Source: JAMXLO01 sp963812505 (lineage in GTDB: Bacteria > Pseudomonadota > Alphaproteobacteria > Acetobacterales > Acetobacteraceae). Taken from it: DNA of 64,000 nucleotides. Location: positions 186,001 through 250,000 of the forward strand of contig CAWEVM010000017.1 in NCBI GenBank assembly GCA_963812505.1, given 5' to 3'. Positions 1 to 9,282 of this stretch are shown here, one piece after another. The translations under genes and the position numbers were made by a program. The notes beneath the pieces are model-generated. The model did not search any database. It saw only the letters and a program-made list of their open reading frames with translations, and had not been told where the DNA came from. How positions within the stretch are numbered: position 1 is the first letter of the stretch; each line of letters starts with the position of its first letter.

Positions 1-167
1 TGGCCACCGGCCGCCATACGGGACTTCACCTCAGCCTGCAACGCTGGCGTCAGCATGTTGATCTCCGCCTGCTCCAGCGGAGTCGGATTGGCTGCTTTGC
101 CGCTGCCGGATGCCGCTATCGCAGCAGCGAATGTCAAAGCGATGATTGATTTTTGAATGTTCGTCAT
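1..167 (-). CDS. Partial small secreted protein (N-terminal part)
   Basis: The gene runs off the left edge, so only about 55 N-terminal codons are visible. Two in-frame ATGs occur, at 176 and 167. A GAAGGG ribosome site directly abuts the first and lies 9 bases before the second, so 167 is preferred. The N-terminus (MTNIQKSIIALTFAAAIAAS) is a typical Sec signal peptide, followed by a mature segment starting near NPTPLEQAEINML. Function is unknown; the product is probably periplasmic or secreted. The 274 bases between this start and the next feature hold no convincing gene. Confidence 0.6.
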   Translation of the reverse strand, partial: MTNIQKSIIALTFAAAIAASGSGKAANPTPLEQAEINMLTPALQAEVKSRMAAGG

Positions 168-441
168 TGTGGTCATCCCTTCGCGTCGATCAGGCGAACG
201 CAACGTAGCAACTCCTGTTCAGCCGCCCTTGTCCTTCCTGTCCCAAAAAGTGCGCGGTGTGTCCCAATTGGGCGTTTCCATCGTCCGATGCGCCGTCAAT
301 GAGCTACTCTCCGGACCACCGATGGAGCAACATGGCGCCGCTCGAGTTCCACGTTGCGCGCTCGGCGAAGCATGACGCGAGCCGATAACGTTCAAATCCC
401 GAACCGGTCATCAATATTGCAATCGTTCGGAGACGATCAGC

Positions 442-702
442 ATGACACGACGTGCGTCCGGCTACGCGGCCATCGGGGGAGTGTTGTTTCTCGGAGCCTG
501 CGCCTAGAACCCGATGGGACCGACCGTTCAGGTCCTCCCCGGGTCAGGCAAGTCATTCTCCGCCTTTCAAAGCGATCAGGCGGTCTGCCGACAATTCGCG
601 GATCAGGCGGTAAGAGATCAGGCACAGGGCGCCAACTTACGCGGGCTCGGCCCGGGCAACCGACCACACGGTGACCTGCTTCAGCTCCGCAGCCGCCGCT
701 GA
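442..702 (+). pseudogene. Lipoprotein gene with an in-frame amber stop
   Basis: An ATG at 442 follows a GGAG ribosome site and opens a lipoprotein signal peptide ending in a lipobox-like FLGAC. The frame hits TAG at 505-507 and then continues open as NPMGPTVQVLPGSGKSF... to 702. Residues on both sides of the stop fit a single small outer-membrane lipoprotein of the kind with NPMGPTVQV after the lipidated cysteine (family resemblance from memory). The glycine-rich C-terminal part expected for such proteins is missing, so the 3' end is probably also shifted or lost. I read this as a decayed gene; a sequencing error at the TAG is the alternative. Confidence 0.5.
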
Positions 703-842
703 CCTCGCCAGGTGCCAACCATCCGGTCTGTGTTGACAAGGGCTGTTTCAGCTCTCAAACGTCAGATCTGGGCTCACTCAGGCCGACGCGGTCACGCCTT
801 GACCGCGCAAGAGCAAGCACATCGCGGGCACGGGGAAGTACA

Positions 843-1859
843 ATGACACCGCAGGTCTTTTCGACGCAATCTCTGGCCCCGAGGGATCGGCACGACGCCT
901 GGCACGAATGGTTCCGCCCCGTGCTCGATGTGGTGGCCGTAGACCAGTCGTATAGCGAATTCGTGGCCGAGAACAGCGCCTGGAAACTCGGGTGCCTGGT
1001 AATGAGCCGCGTGTCGGCGCCGCCTGTACGTGTCGTGCGAACGAAAGCCCAGGTGAGGCGGGACCCGGTGGACCACTGGGTGCTGACCTATGCCCAACAG
1101 GGCTCGATGTGGGTGAAGGCCGACAAGGCTTCGTTTGAAGTGCCACCCGGCGTGCCGTACCTGTGGTCGCTGGGCGAGGAATCGGAAAGTGAGCGGACGC
1201 GCATCGACCGCTTACAGCTATTTCTGCCGCGCGACGAATTCCACGATATCGCATCACGGCTCGATGCGGCGCGCGGGTCGGTTTTGGATATACCGCTTGG
1301 GCACCTCCTCGGCGACTTTATGCTTGCCCTGGAACAAAGGCTGCCATCTCTGACGCCGAGCGAACTTCCGGCGCTGACGAACGCAGTGCAAGCCATGATC
1401 GCCGCCGCGGTTGCTCCGTCTCCAGAACGCGTCGCCGCTGCGAAAAACCAGATCGAGTTCGGGCGAATGGAGCGAGTTCGAAAGGTCATCCAGCGGCACC
1501 TGCGCTCTCCCGTCCTCGGCCCTGCGACGCTATGCCGGCTGGTCGGTATTTCCCGCTCCAATCTGTACCGCTTACTGGAGTCCGCCGGCGGAGTGGCTCA
1601 CTATATTCAGAAACAACGATTGCTAGACGCACACGCCGTGCTGAGCAACCCCACGGCCGCCATCAAGATTGCGGCGATTGCTGACGATCTCTGCTTCTCG
1701 GATGCATCGAGTTTCAGTCGTGCTTACAAGAGGGAATTCGGGTGCAGCCCGGGCGATACGCGATCCGCCGCCATGGCGGGGTTTGCAATTCCCGCCAACA
1801 CCCGCGACCGAACGGTCCGGGATGTTGGCGATTTTAGCGACCTGCTGCGGGATTTCTAG
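843..1859 (+). CDS. AraC/XylS-family transcriptional regulator
   Basis: A 338-residue regulator. Residues about 10-190 match the AraC-binding-like sensor domain of XylS/NahR-neighbour regulators (HDAWHEWFRPVLDVV at the start, then cupin-like strands). Residues about 225-320 form the two helix-turn-helix units, with LCRLVGISRSNLYRLLE as the first and SFSRAYKREFGCSPGDTR as the second recognition region. It is expected to activate or repress a nearby catabolic or transport gene on binding a small aromatic or organic ligand; the target is not evident. The gene stands alone, with 211 bases to the next gene on the same strand. Length and domain order are normal for the family. Confidence 0.9.
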   Translation: MTPQVFSTQSLAPRDRHDAWHEWFRPVLDVVAVDQSYSEFVAENSAWKLGCLVMSRVSAPPVRVVRTKAQVRRDPVDHWVLTYAQQGSMWVKADKASFEVPPGVPYLWSLGEESESERTRIDRLQLFLPRDEFHDIASRLDAARGSVLDIPLGHLLGDFMLALEQRLPSLTPSELPALTNAVQAMIAAAVAPSPERVAAAKNQIEFGRMERVRKVIQRHLRSPVLGPATLCRLVGISRSNLYRLLESAGGVAHYIQKQRLLDAHAVLSNPTAAIKIAAIADDLCFSDASSFSRAYKREFGCSPGDTRSAAMAGFAIPANTRDRTVRDVGDFSDLLRDF

Positions 1860-2071
1860 CGACGCATCACGCAATTGCGACGCGATGCCATGTAACGGGA
1901 TTCCCAGCCAATCCCCGGTGATGTGAAGATCGATATGCTGTGGAACGAACGCGCGAGTATCTCGCTCGCGGCACAACCTGAACACGGCCATGCGGCTGTC
2001 CTGATGCTGATTCGGGCCGGTTCGGCCTTGGTATCGCCCGGACAGGGCACGAGGACTGCTAAAAGGCCGTA

Positions 2072-2557
2072 ATGATGTCGGACCTGCTGATAATGGCGTT
2101 CTCGACCGAGGGGAAGGCGGAGGCGGTTCGCCGGACGCTCCTAGACATGCACGAGGATCTTCTGATCGAACCCGGCGATGCGGTCATAGCGACAAATTGC
2201 GCGTCGGGCCTGGTGAAGCTGAACCAATTGGTCCGACCAGTGAGGGGACGCGAAGTACCCCAAATGATTTGGGGCCCGTTGATCGAGCTACTGTTCAGGG
2301 CGCCCCGCGGCGCCAGCCTCGCAAGGCTCGGCATCGACGACGAATTCATGAGGGCAGCAGGCGACACGTTGCGGTCAGGCAATGCAGTCCTGCTTTTGTT
2401 GATCCGCAAGATGAGCACTGAGAAGGTTACGGCTGCGCTTCGCGCCGCTGGTGGGAAATTCCTGCGCAGCTCATTTGACGAGTCAAAAAAGGATGCATTG
2501 CGGGCGGCGCTTGCCAGGACCGCGCGCGCGGCTTCAGTTACACGCGTCAAGCCCTGA
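2072..2557 (+). CDS. DUF1269-family protein
   Basis: A 161-residue protein that begins MMSDLLIMAFSTEGKAEAVR and resembles DUF1269 (COG4803) proteins, whose first strand is typically followed by a helix of this kind. The central LIELLFRAP stretch and the GNAVLLLLIRK strand are also family-like. DUF1269 proteins have no established biochemical role. The gene ends 13 bases before the likely GTG start of the SLC13 permease, so the two are probably co-transcribed. A second ATG directly follows the first, and AAAGG upstream supports either start. Confidence 0.75.
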   Translation: MMSDLLIMAFSTEGKAEAVRRTLLDMHEDLLIEPGDAVIATNCASGLVKLNQLVRPVRGREVPQMIWGPLIELLFRAPRGASLARLGIDDEFMRAAGDTLRSGNAVLLLLIRKMSTEKVTAALRAAGGKFLRSSFDESKKDALRAALARTARAASVTRVKP

Positions 2558-2570
2558 TGATCCGCTGACC

Positions 2571-4406
2571 GTGACCACGGATCTCGTCGTTATTCTCTTT
2601 CTGCTGGCGGCGGCGATCGCGATGTTCATCGTCGGTCGTCCGCGTATGGACGCCGTCGCATTGATCATGATCGCGGTGATGCCATTCACGGGCATCATCA
2701 CCATGAATGAAGCTCTGGCTGGATTTGCTGACTCAAACATTGTCCTGATCGCCGCGCTGTTCGTCATCGGTGAAGGCCTGGTCCGCACGGGCGTCGCCAG
2801 ACGACTTGGCGACTGGCTGAACGCATCGGCTGGGTCGAGCGAGACCCGTCTCGTTGTTCTGCTCATGCTGGTGGTCGGCGGCCTCGGCTCCTTGATGAGC
2901 TCGACGGCGGTCGTCGCAATATTCATCCCGGTCGTCCTGCGCATCTGTAGCACCACAGGCACGCCACCTAGCCGGCTCATGATGCCGCTTAGCGTCGCCG
3001 CACTCATCAGCGGCATGATGACGCTCGTGGCGACCGCGCCAAACCTGGTCGTGAACGCCGAACTCGCGCGGCACGGCATGGAGGGATTTCGCTTCTTCAG
3101 TTTCACGCCGTTCGGGCTACCGGTGCTGATACTTGGCATTATCTACATGGTCGGCGCACGAAGAATGTTGTCCTCGGAGCCATTAGAGCCAACGTCCGCA
3201 AGCCGACGCCCGAGCCTGCAAACGTGGATAGATCAATATAAGCTTGCCGACCGGGAATACCGGGTGCGCGTGAAAGCCGGCTCAGCGATATTGGGGAAGC
3301 GCCTCGAAGAACTGCCCTTGCGAGCGTCAGGCATGAACATTGTGGCGATCGTCCGCAAACTCACACTTGGAACCGAGATGATCCGCCCGGTTGCCCAGAC
3401 GGAGCTTCAGGTTGACGACGTGCTGCTTGTCGACGCGCTCGCGCCGGAGACCGAGATGGCGGGACTTCGCGATCGATTTGCGCTCGATCCCCTGCCACTT
3501 GGCGAAGATGGTGGTTATTTCATCGATGCACGGCACGAAATCGGCATGGTCGAGGCGATCGTTTCTGCCGACTCGCAACTGATCGATCAGACCGTCCTGG
3601 AGGCCAGAGTCCGCGCGGAACATGGTCTGACAGTGATAGGCCTCCGTCGTGGTCGAGTTGCACTTGGACGCGGCCTTCTCGGCGAAAAACTCCATATCGG
3701 CGACACATTGCTGCTCGTCGGATTCTGGGCCGACATCAAGCGCCTTCACGTCGAAGGAGGGAACATGGTGGGGCTCAACTTGCCGGCCGAACTGGACGAC
3801 GCGCTGCCAAATGCGGGTAGAGCACTCCACGCGCTCGCGGTTCTGGCTCTCGTGATCGGGCTGATGGTCAGCGGCATCGTCCCAAACGTGCAGGCTGCCC
3901 TGATCGGATGCCTCCTCATGGGTATGCTGGGCTGCGTCGATCTGAACAGCGCCTATCGGTCGATCAGTTGGAAAAGTCTCATATTGATCGTCGGGATGAT
4001 GCCGTTCTCAGTCGCACTGCAACGTACTGGCGGAGTCGATCTGGCCGCTGATGGGATGGTGGCCTTGATTGGCAACGCCGGGCCGCGAATCGTGATGGGC
4101 ATGCTGTTTGTTGTAACGGCGCTGCTGGGCCTTTTTATCTCGAACACCGCGACGGCCGTCTTGATGGCCCCCATCGCTCTTGCGATCGCTGTCGATCTCA
4201 AGGCCTCACCATATCCGTTTGCAATGATCGTTGCATTGGCGGCATCGTCCGCGTTCATGACACCGATCTCCTCGCCGGTGAACACGCTCGTGGTCGGACC
4301 CGGCAATTATGCATTCGGGGATTTTGTCAGGATCGGCGTGCCTTTCACCATTGTCGTTCTGATCGTCAGTGTCTTGCTTGTGCCTTGGTTACTACCGCTG
4401 TACTGA
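2571..4406 (+). CDS. SLC13/DASS-family anion permease with two RCK_C domains
   Basis: An inner-membrane carrier of about 611 residues. Two blocks of hydrophobic helices (roughly residues 1-200 and 395-611) flank a soluble middle with two TrkA-C/RCK_C-type domains (about 225-390). This is the layout of bacterial SLC13 proteins that move sulfate, di- and tricarboxylates or related anions with a cation. Family-like re-entrant motifs are SSTAVVAIFIP and SNTATAVLMAP in the first and second halves. An ATG far upstream at 2451 would overlap the preceding gene and add a hydrophilic, basic leader; I therefore choose GTG at 2571, which gives MTTDLVVILFLL. The substrate cannot be read from the sequence. 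Confidence 0.85.
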   Translation: MTTDLVVILFLLAAAIAMFIVGRPRMDAVALIMIAVMPFTGIITMNEALAGFADSNIVLIAALFVIGEGLVRTGVARRLGDWLNASAGSSETRLVVLLMLVVGGLGSLMSSTAVVAIFIPVVLRICSTTGTPPSRLMMPLSVAALISGMMTLVATAPNLVVNAELARHGMEGFRFFSFTPFGLPVLILGIIYMVGARRMLSSEPLEPTSASRRPSLQTWIDQYKLADREYRVRVKAGSAILGKRLEELPLRASGMNIVAIVRKLTLGTEMIRPVAQTELQVDDVLLVDALAPETEMAGLRDRFALDPLPLGEDGGYFIDARHEIGMVEAIVSADSQLIDQTVLEARVRAEHGLTVIGLRRGRVALGRGLLGEKLHIGDTLLLVGFWADIKRLHVEGGNMVGLNLPAELDDALPNAGRALHALAVLALVIGLMVSGIVPNVQAALIGCLLMGMLGCVDLNSAYRSISWKSLILIVGMMPFSVALQRTGGVDLAADGMVALIGNAGPRIVMGMLFVVTALLGLFISNTATAVLMAPIALAIAVDLKASPYPFAMIVALAASSAFMTPISSPVNTLVVGPGNYAFGDFVRIGVPFTIVVLIVSVLLVPWLLPLY

Positions 4407-4430
4407 CGAGCGGCGCATGGTCTTCTCATC

Positions 4431-5276
4431 TCACTCCCAAGCCGGCCTTTCGAGACGCATACCGTGCGCGCCTCCATACTTCGCCACCTCCGGTGACTTC
4501 CATCCCGTCAGCAGACGCGCGTCCACCGCATACACCTCCACCCCCAGCGGGCGACACACATCGATCGGATCGCGCGCATCGGGTCCCCATAGCGGCACCG
4601 ACAGATCGCCCCCAGGGCACGCCGAAATCGCGCACAGCAGATCGATCTCGGCAAAGAATTCCAGGTGGTCGCCCGGTTTCGCGGGACATGCGCGCATAAA
4701 GTACTGATCGTCCGAATTCAGCCCGGTGACCTGAAACACGTTCAACACGTCATGTACGTCGAACTCGGTCAGGCCGTACGGCGCAACGGCGCGCACCAAA
4801 TTCGAGTGGCAATGGAAGTCGAAATCCACGCCCATCAGCAACCGGTTCACATACGGATCGCAGCGCGTGCCCAGCAGGTCGTGCACGCGGCCACCCACCT
4901 CATCGATGCCGTAGCCAGCCAGGCTGTCGTCAGTGATCGTCACAAGCGGTCGCAGATACGGCAGGTTCGACCACAGTCGACCGAACGTGCTGACATGCGC
5001 CGCCTGCAACTGCCGCGAGCGCGAGGCCCACATCCTCTCCCGCGGATTGTGCGCATTCCAGATGTTCAGATCGCCAACCTGCGGGCCATCGATGGTGACG
5101 ATGCGGAACACGTGCCCCGCCGGCACGCGCCAGGCACGCCCCGAGCGGATCGGTACAACCAGTTGCTCGATAAGCCGGCGCGCACCCTGTTCCTGCGCGA
5201 TCCGCTGATAGAACGCGCGATCGACATCGAGCGGTGAACCTTTGCTGGCCTGATAAGCCGGAGCTATGTTTGGCAT
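4431..5276 (-). CDS. DUF1989 (urea carboxylase-associated) family protein
   Basis: A protein of about 281 residues with DUF1989 signatures: HVFRIVTIDGPQVGDLNIWN near residue 55, a CHSNLVRAVAPYGL histidine/cysteine region, and a late GDHLEFFAEIDLLCAISACP segment. DUF1989 proteins occur beside urea carboxylase or amine-degrading enzymes and have an aminomethyltransferase-like fold; the reaction is not settled. The chosen ATG at 5276 follows GAGGAGTGA. A GTG 15 bases upstream is an alternative. It starts inside the stop region of the upstream luciferase-like gene, which indicates translational coupling with that gene. Confidence 0.8.
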   Translation of the reverse strand: MPNIAPAYQASKGSPLDVDRAFYQRIAQEQGARRLIEQLVVPIRSGRAWRVPAGHVFRIVTIDGPQVGDLNIWNAHNPRERMWASRSRQLQAAHVSTFGRLWSNLPYLRPLVTITDDSLAGYGIDEVGGRVHDLLGTRCDPYVNRLLMGVDFDFHCHSNLVRAVAPYGLTEFDVHDVLNVFQVTGLNSDDQYFMRACPAKPGDHLEFFAEIDLLCAISACPGGDLSVPLWGPDARDPIDVCRPLGVEVYAVDARLLTGWKSPEVAKYGGAHGMRLERPAWE

Positions 5277-5280
5277 CTGG

Positions 5281-6316
5281 TCACTCCTCACTCAGCGCAG
5301 GCCTCACCTCCGTCGCGAACAGATCGAGCGAGCGACGCGCCTCCTGTGTCGTCAGATCGCCCCATTGGAACGCGGCGCACAGGTAGTTGTGCTTCGGCCC
5401 GACCGCAGCGACAAGGCGACGCAGTTTGTCGCGCACCGTGGCGGCCGAACCAGCCAGCACCTGCCCGGCCCCGATCATCGCTTCGACATTGACGCCACCC
5501 GGCTGCGGCAGTGCCGCGGAAGGCGGCACGCCACCTTCGATCCTGACCTCCGTCGCATGAAAATGCTCGGCGTAGGCAACAAACGCTCGGCGTGCCAGCG
5601 ACAACGCCTCGGCATCGGTGTCCGCCACGACGATATGTCGCGTCGAACCGACCAGCGGATCCTCACCCATGAATCGAGGATCCTTGCTCGCGCGTCCAGC
5701 CTCCCAGATCTGCCAATACTGCTCCACCATCTCGCGCGTCGGGCGCCCCAGCCCATTCATCCCCTGCTCCGCCGCGCGCTGCAGATTCCCCGCATACCAA
5801 AATCGGGGATACGGCTTCTGCACCATCTCGAAGTGCACCGGTACGTCGTCGTATTGGAAGCGCTCTCCGTGATGCGTGATCCGTCCGGTGCTCAATCCTT
5901 GCAGCACGATCGACAGCACTTCATCGTACGCATCGCGTGTCTGGCGGACGTCGCTGCCAAACCACTCGTGCTCGACATCGCGTATGCCACGGCCGACTCC
6001 CGGCATGAAGCGACCGTGGGAGAGCTGGTCCATCATGCAGATCTCCTGCACCAGCCGCGTCGGATGATACAACGGCAGGCACAGCACCATCGTGCCAAGT
6101 CGGATCTTCGTCGTACGTCGCGCCACCGCGGCGAGGAACACGATCGGCGATGGCGCCATATCCAGGGTCGTGAAGTGGTGCTCGGCGATATGATAGCCGT
6201 AGAACCCCAGCTCCTCCGCGTGGCGGATCAGCTCGATGCGTTCATCGGTACTGCTGCCATAGCGGCATATCCGACCGCTGCTCGAAATGGTCCCACCAAC
6301 CGAATTGCAATGTCAT
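5281..6316 (-). pseudogene. Luciferase-like (LLM) flavin monooxygenase, frameshifted near its start
   Basis: The body (292 codons from 6159 down) is a bacterial-luciferase-like TIM-barrel oxidoreductase: RTTKIRLGTMVLCLPLYHP, then QLSHGRFMPGVGRG and a C-terminal QWGDLTTQEARRSLDLFATEV. The natural N-terminus is upstream in another frame. An ATG at 6316 begins MTLQFGWWDHFEQRSDMPLW, and reading resumes correctly as DERIELIRHAEELGFYGYH if one C of the codon run at about 6248 is removed. As written, translation stops after some 24 codons. Either the gene is inactivated or one base is a sequencing error. It is transcribed with the DUF1989 gene and divergently from the PrpF-like gene. Substrate is unknown. 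Confidence 0.8.
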
Positions 6317-6396
6317 GGAGCTGCTCCCCAAGTCTGACGCAAAGCTTGACCCATCTTTCCCCGCTGGCAATCCTCCGACCAACCGAGGAGGCCCCC

Positions 6397-7536
6397 ATGC
6401 CGCTGCTGTCCCTTCCCGCGGTGTTCATGCGTGGCGGTACCAGCCGCGCGGTGATGTTCCATGCCCGCGACCTGCCGGATCGGGCCGAATGGGATCCGAT
6501 CTTCCTCGCCGCCATGGGCAGCCCCGATCCGAATGGACGTCAGCTCAACGGCATGGGCGGCGGCATCTCGTCACTGTCGAAGGTCTGCATTCTGGCGCCG
6601 TCCGATCGCGCCGATGCCGACATCGACTACACGTTCGCCCAGGTGCAGATCCGCGATCCGCTCGTCGACTATCGCAGCAACTGCGGCAACATGAGTTCGG
6701 CGGTCGGACCATTCGCGGTTGATGAAGGCATCGTGCGGCCGAACGGCGACACCGCCGCGGTGCGGATCTTCAACACCAACACGCAGAAGATCATTCGCTC
6801 CACCTTCCCGCTGGAGGATGGCGGTGCGGCGACCGATGGAGACCTGGCGATACCCGGCGTGGCAGGCACAGGAGCGCCGGTAAGATTAGACTTCCTGGCA
6901 CCTGGCGGTGCCACCACCGGCCGACTGCTGCCGACAGGCAAACCCATCGATCGGCTGGATGTCCGCGGCGCCGGTCCCATCGAAGTCTCGATGATCGATG
7001 CCGCCAACGCGTGCGTGTTCGTGCGTGCGCGAGACCTTGGGCTGACCGGCCGCGAACTGCCCGAGGAACTGGAGCGCGACCCGGCTCTGCTGGAGCGGCT
7101 CCAGTCGATCCGACGCCAGGCCTCGATCGCCATGGGCATCGCGCGGGATGACGCCGAAGCGTGGACGGTCGCCGCGGTTCCGATCATTGGCTTCGTCGCG
7201 CCGCCGATGGATGCGCCCACCTTGTCGGGCGATCCCATCGCCGCGGAGCAGGTCGATCTGACGGCACGATTCCTCTCGAACGGGCAGCCGCATCGAGCGC
7301 TGCCGCTGACCGCCTCGCTATGCACTGCCGTCGCGGCCAACATCGCGGGAACCCTGGTTGCCGAAGCGCTGGCACCGGGAGCGGGCACGCAGGTGCGCAT
7401 CGGCATGCCCTCAGGCATCCTGACCGTTGGCGCCGATGTAGGGCAGGACCGCACCGGCCAGTGGGTGGCCCACAGCGGCGCATTCTACCGCACCGCGAGA
7501 CGACTGTTCGACGGTCGCATCTACGTCCCGCGGTAA
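6397..7536 (+). CDS. PrpF/LigU-like isomerase (4-oxalomesaconate tautomerase or methylaconitate isomerase family)
   Basis: A 379-residue enzyme of the PrpF family (diaminopimelate-epimerase fold). It begins MPLLSLPAVFMRGGTSRAVM and carries NGMGGGISSLSKV, SNCGNMSSAVGPFAVDEG with the family's conserved cysteine, and GMPSGILTVGADV near the end. Known members isomerise unsaturated tricarboxylates such as 2-methylaconitate or 4-oxalomesaconate. The ATG at 6397 sits behind GAGGAG. The same frame runs open far upstream across the opposite-strand gene but without a plausible start. The 80 bases between it and the divergent monooxygenase probably hold both promoters. The exact substrate cannot be assigned. 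Confidence 0.85.
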   Translation: MPLLSLPAVFMRGGTSRAVMFHARDLPDRAEWDPIFLAAMGSPDPNGRQLNGMGGGISSLSKVCILAPSDRADADIDYTFAQVQIRDPLVDYRSNCGNMSSAVGPFAVDEGIVRPNGDTAAVRIFNTNTQKIIRSTFPLEDGGAATDGDLAIPGVAGTGAPVRLDFLAPGGATTGRLLPTGKPIDRLDVRGAGPIEVSMIDAANACVFVRARDLGLTGRELPEELERDPALLERLQSIRRQASIAMGIARDDAEAWTVAAVPIIGFVAPPMDAPTLSGDPIAAEQVDLTARFLSNGQPHRALPLTASLCTAVAANIAGTLVAEALAPGAGTQVRIGMPSGILTVGADVGQDRTGQWVAHSGAFYRTARRLFDGRIYVPR

Positions 7537-7565
7537 ACTGACCACAGGCCCTGCTGGGGGTGCGT

Positions 7566-8399
7566 TCAGGCTGCTCGCGCGCCGGTGTGAATGATCGTCC
7601 CAACATGCTCGCCACGCAGCGCCGCCGTAAGCCGGCCTGGCACAAGCCCGTTTATGACCTGCACGCGCTCGATGTGGCGGGCAGTCGCCATGACCTCAAG
7701 AAGCGCACGGTCAAACGGCAACGTGCCCTGGAGCTTTGCAAGATCGGGGACGTTCGTCTCGCGCAGAAGCTGCGCCTGCCCTCCGCCGGGGTTCTTGGGG
7801 TCGACGGTGTACACTCCATCGACGTCCTCCACGATCGTGAGGCCAGCCGCGCCCAGCGCGTCCGCCAGCAGGAATGCACCCGTGTCAGCCCTGTGGATTG
7901 GAATGCGTGAATGCGGGAACTCGTGGTGGTGATACGGAGGGAACGCGCTCCCGACAACCGCGCGGGCCGCGGTGAGGTGGATAGCGAGTTGGTTCGCGAT
8001 GGTGGGATGCTCCACGTAGGAGACACCTTCCGGCGCAAGCAGCGACGCGAGGATGTGGCCGTTCTGGCCCGCTTCACTCGCGGCAAGCGGGGCGAGTGAC
8101 CCGACCGGCAGGCCGAGGTCGAGGCCGACACTGTAAAGGTGGCGGGCACGGATGCCGGCACCGGTCAATATGAGCAGACGGTGTTCCGGCAGCAGCTTCC
8201 GGAGTTCGTCCACGACCGGAAGGATCGCCTCCGGGCCGCGATCCATGATGGAGCAGCCACCGATCTTCACGACCTGCAGCCAGGGCAGGATCCGGATCGG
8301 GCGCCCGCCGGCAACGGGGCGGGTGAGGTCGCTGTCCAGCAGGGTCTGGCGTGCGAGTGCCGAGGCAACGTGCTTGATGGTGTTCATGGTTTCGGACAT
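7566..8399 (-). CDS. mosA: Molybdenum storage protein, alpha subunit
   Basis: 277 residues, close to end-to-end resemblance with the Azotobacter vinelandii MoSto alpha subunit (recalled, about 276 residues). Amino-acid-kinase-fold motifs are present: VVKIGGCSIMDRG at the phosphate loop, LLILTGAGIRARHLYSVGLD, and PPYHHHEFPHSRIP, whose histidine run contributes to polyoxomolybdate binding in the known structure. The C-terminus ends VINGLVPGRLTAALRGEHV. Alpha and beta subunits form a cage that stores molybdate as oxide clusters using ATP. It lies 11 bases downstream of mosB on the same strand, so the two form an operon. No molybdate transporter or nitrogenase gene is in the window. Confidence 0.93.
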   Translation of the reverse strand: MSETMNTIKHVASALARQTLLDSDLTRPVAGGRPIRILPWLQVVKIGGCSIMDRGPEAILPVVDELRKLLPEHRLLILTGAGIRARHLYSVGLDLGLPVGSLAPLAASEAGQNGHILASLLAPEGVSYVEHPTIANQLAIHLTAARAVVGSAFPPYHHHEFPHSRIPIHRADTGAFLLADALGAAGLTIVEDVDGVYTVDPKNPGGGQAQLLRETNVPDLAKLQGTLPFDRALLEVMATARHIERVQVINGLVPGRLTAALRGEHVGTIIHTGARAA

Positions 8400-8410
8400 G
8401 GCGCGGCCCT

Positions 8411-9223
8411 CTAGCTCGCGGTGATGATGGTGCCGACGTGCTCGCCGTTGAGCGCACGCGTCAGGTTGCCGGGAACGAGGCCGTTCACAACCTGCACCTC
8501 GCGGACGTGGCGGGCCGCCTTGAGCAGATCGAGCATCGGGAACTCAAGGATCGAGTCGTGAAGCCCCCGCGCCATCATCTCGTCCACTGAGATCTTCGGG
8601 ATCAAAGTGGCTTCCTTCGAGGTTTTCGGATTCGCGGTGTAGAGGCCGTTTTCGTCCTTCACGAAGATCATCGCCTTGCAGCCGAACTGCTCGGCGACGA
8701 GGTAGCACCCGGCATCCGTGCGGTAGGGCGGAATGACGCCCTCGGGAGCCGGGCGCATCCACATGCCGTAGGGCGGCATGCCGCTGAAGACGACAGCGTT
8801 CACCTCGGCGAGGTAAAGCGGCACAGCCGAGAGTCCCGCGCCATCGACTGCGGAGATGCCGTATTTGGCAAGGAGCGTGCCCAGCATTACCGCGTTCTGA
8901 TTGGCGACCGAGGCGCCAAGCTGCGAGAGCACACCTGCCGGCAGGCCCAATCGCGCCGCGATCGAGTAGAGGTGCCGGGCCCGAGTTCCTGCGCCGGTCC
9001 CAATAAGCAGCTTGTGCATCGCACGGACAGCGACGATCTCACCCACCAGCGGGTAGACGGCTGCGCGGCCCCGGTCGATAATGCTCTGGCCGCCGATCTT
9101 GATCACTGTCGCGTCCGGCAGAATCCGGAAGTCCGCCGCTCCCTCGGCTGCCGCCAGAAGTTGCGGGTCGGTCAGCGACCGCTGCGTGAGCAGAGCCTCG
9201 AGCTCTGCCGTCGTGTCGGCCAT
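8411..9223 (-). CDS. mosB: Molybdenum storage protein, beta subunit
   Basis: 270 residues, the same length as the A. vinelandii MoSto beta subunit. It reads MADTTAELEALLTQRSLTDP at the N-terminus, ATVIKIGGQSIIDRGRAAVY at the nucleotide-binding loop, LLIGTGAGTRARHLYSIAAR and GMPPYGMWMRPAPEG in the cluster-binding region, and ends LVPGNLTRALNGEHVGTIIT. The ATG at 9223 follows AAGGAG at good spacing; a GTG/ATG further upstream would give eight extra residues without a ribosome site. It is the first gene of the pair and is most probably translated in equal amount with mosA, as the heterohexamer requires. Confidence 0.93.
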   Translation of the reverse strand: MADTTAELEALLTQRSLTDPQLLAAAEGAADFRILPDATVIKIGGQSIIDRGRAAVYPLVGEIVAVRAMHKLLIGTGAGTRARHLYSIAARLGLPAGVLSQLGASVANQNAVMLGTLLAKYGISAVDGAGLSAVPLYLAEVNAVVFSGMPPYGMWMRPAPEGVIPPYRTDAGCYLVAEQFGCKAMIFVKDENGLYTANPKTSKEATLIPKISVDEMMARGLHDSILEFPMLDLLKAARHVREVQVVNGLVPGNLTRALNGEHVGTIITAS

Positions 9224-9282
9224 GGGGTCACTCCTTATTGGACACATAGTTGACTACTGCGTGGGCGAGGCCGGCGCTAAGT

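Noticed and set aside
354..739. Overlapping 100-codon frames on both strands
   Set aside because: They are shadows in GC-rich DNA without ribosome sites. The lipoprotein reading at 442 explains the region better.
5266..6396. An N-terminal extension of more than 370 codons to the PrpF-like protein
   Set aside because: It lies antisense to the luciferase-like gene, is rich in Arg/His/Gln typical of antisense frames, and a strong ribosome site is found at 6397.
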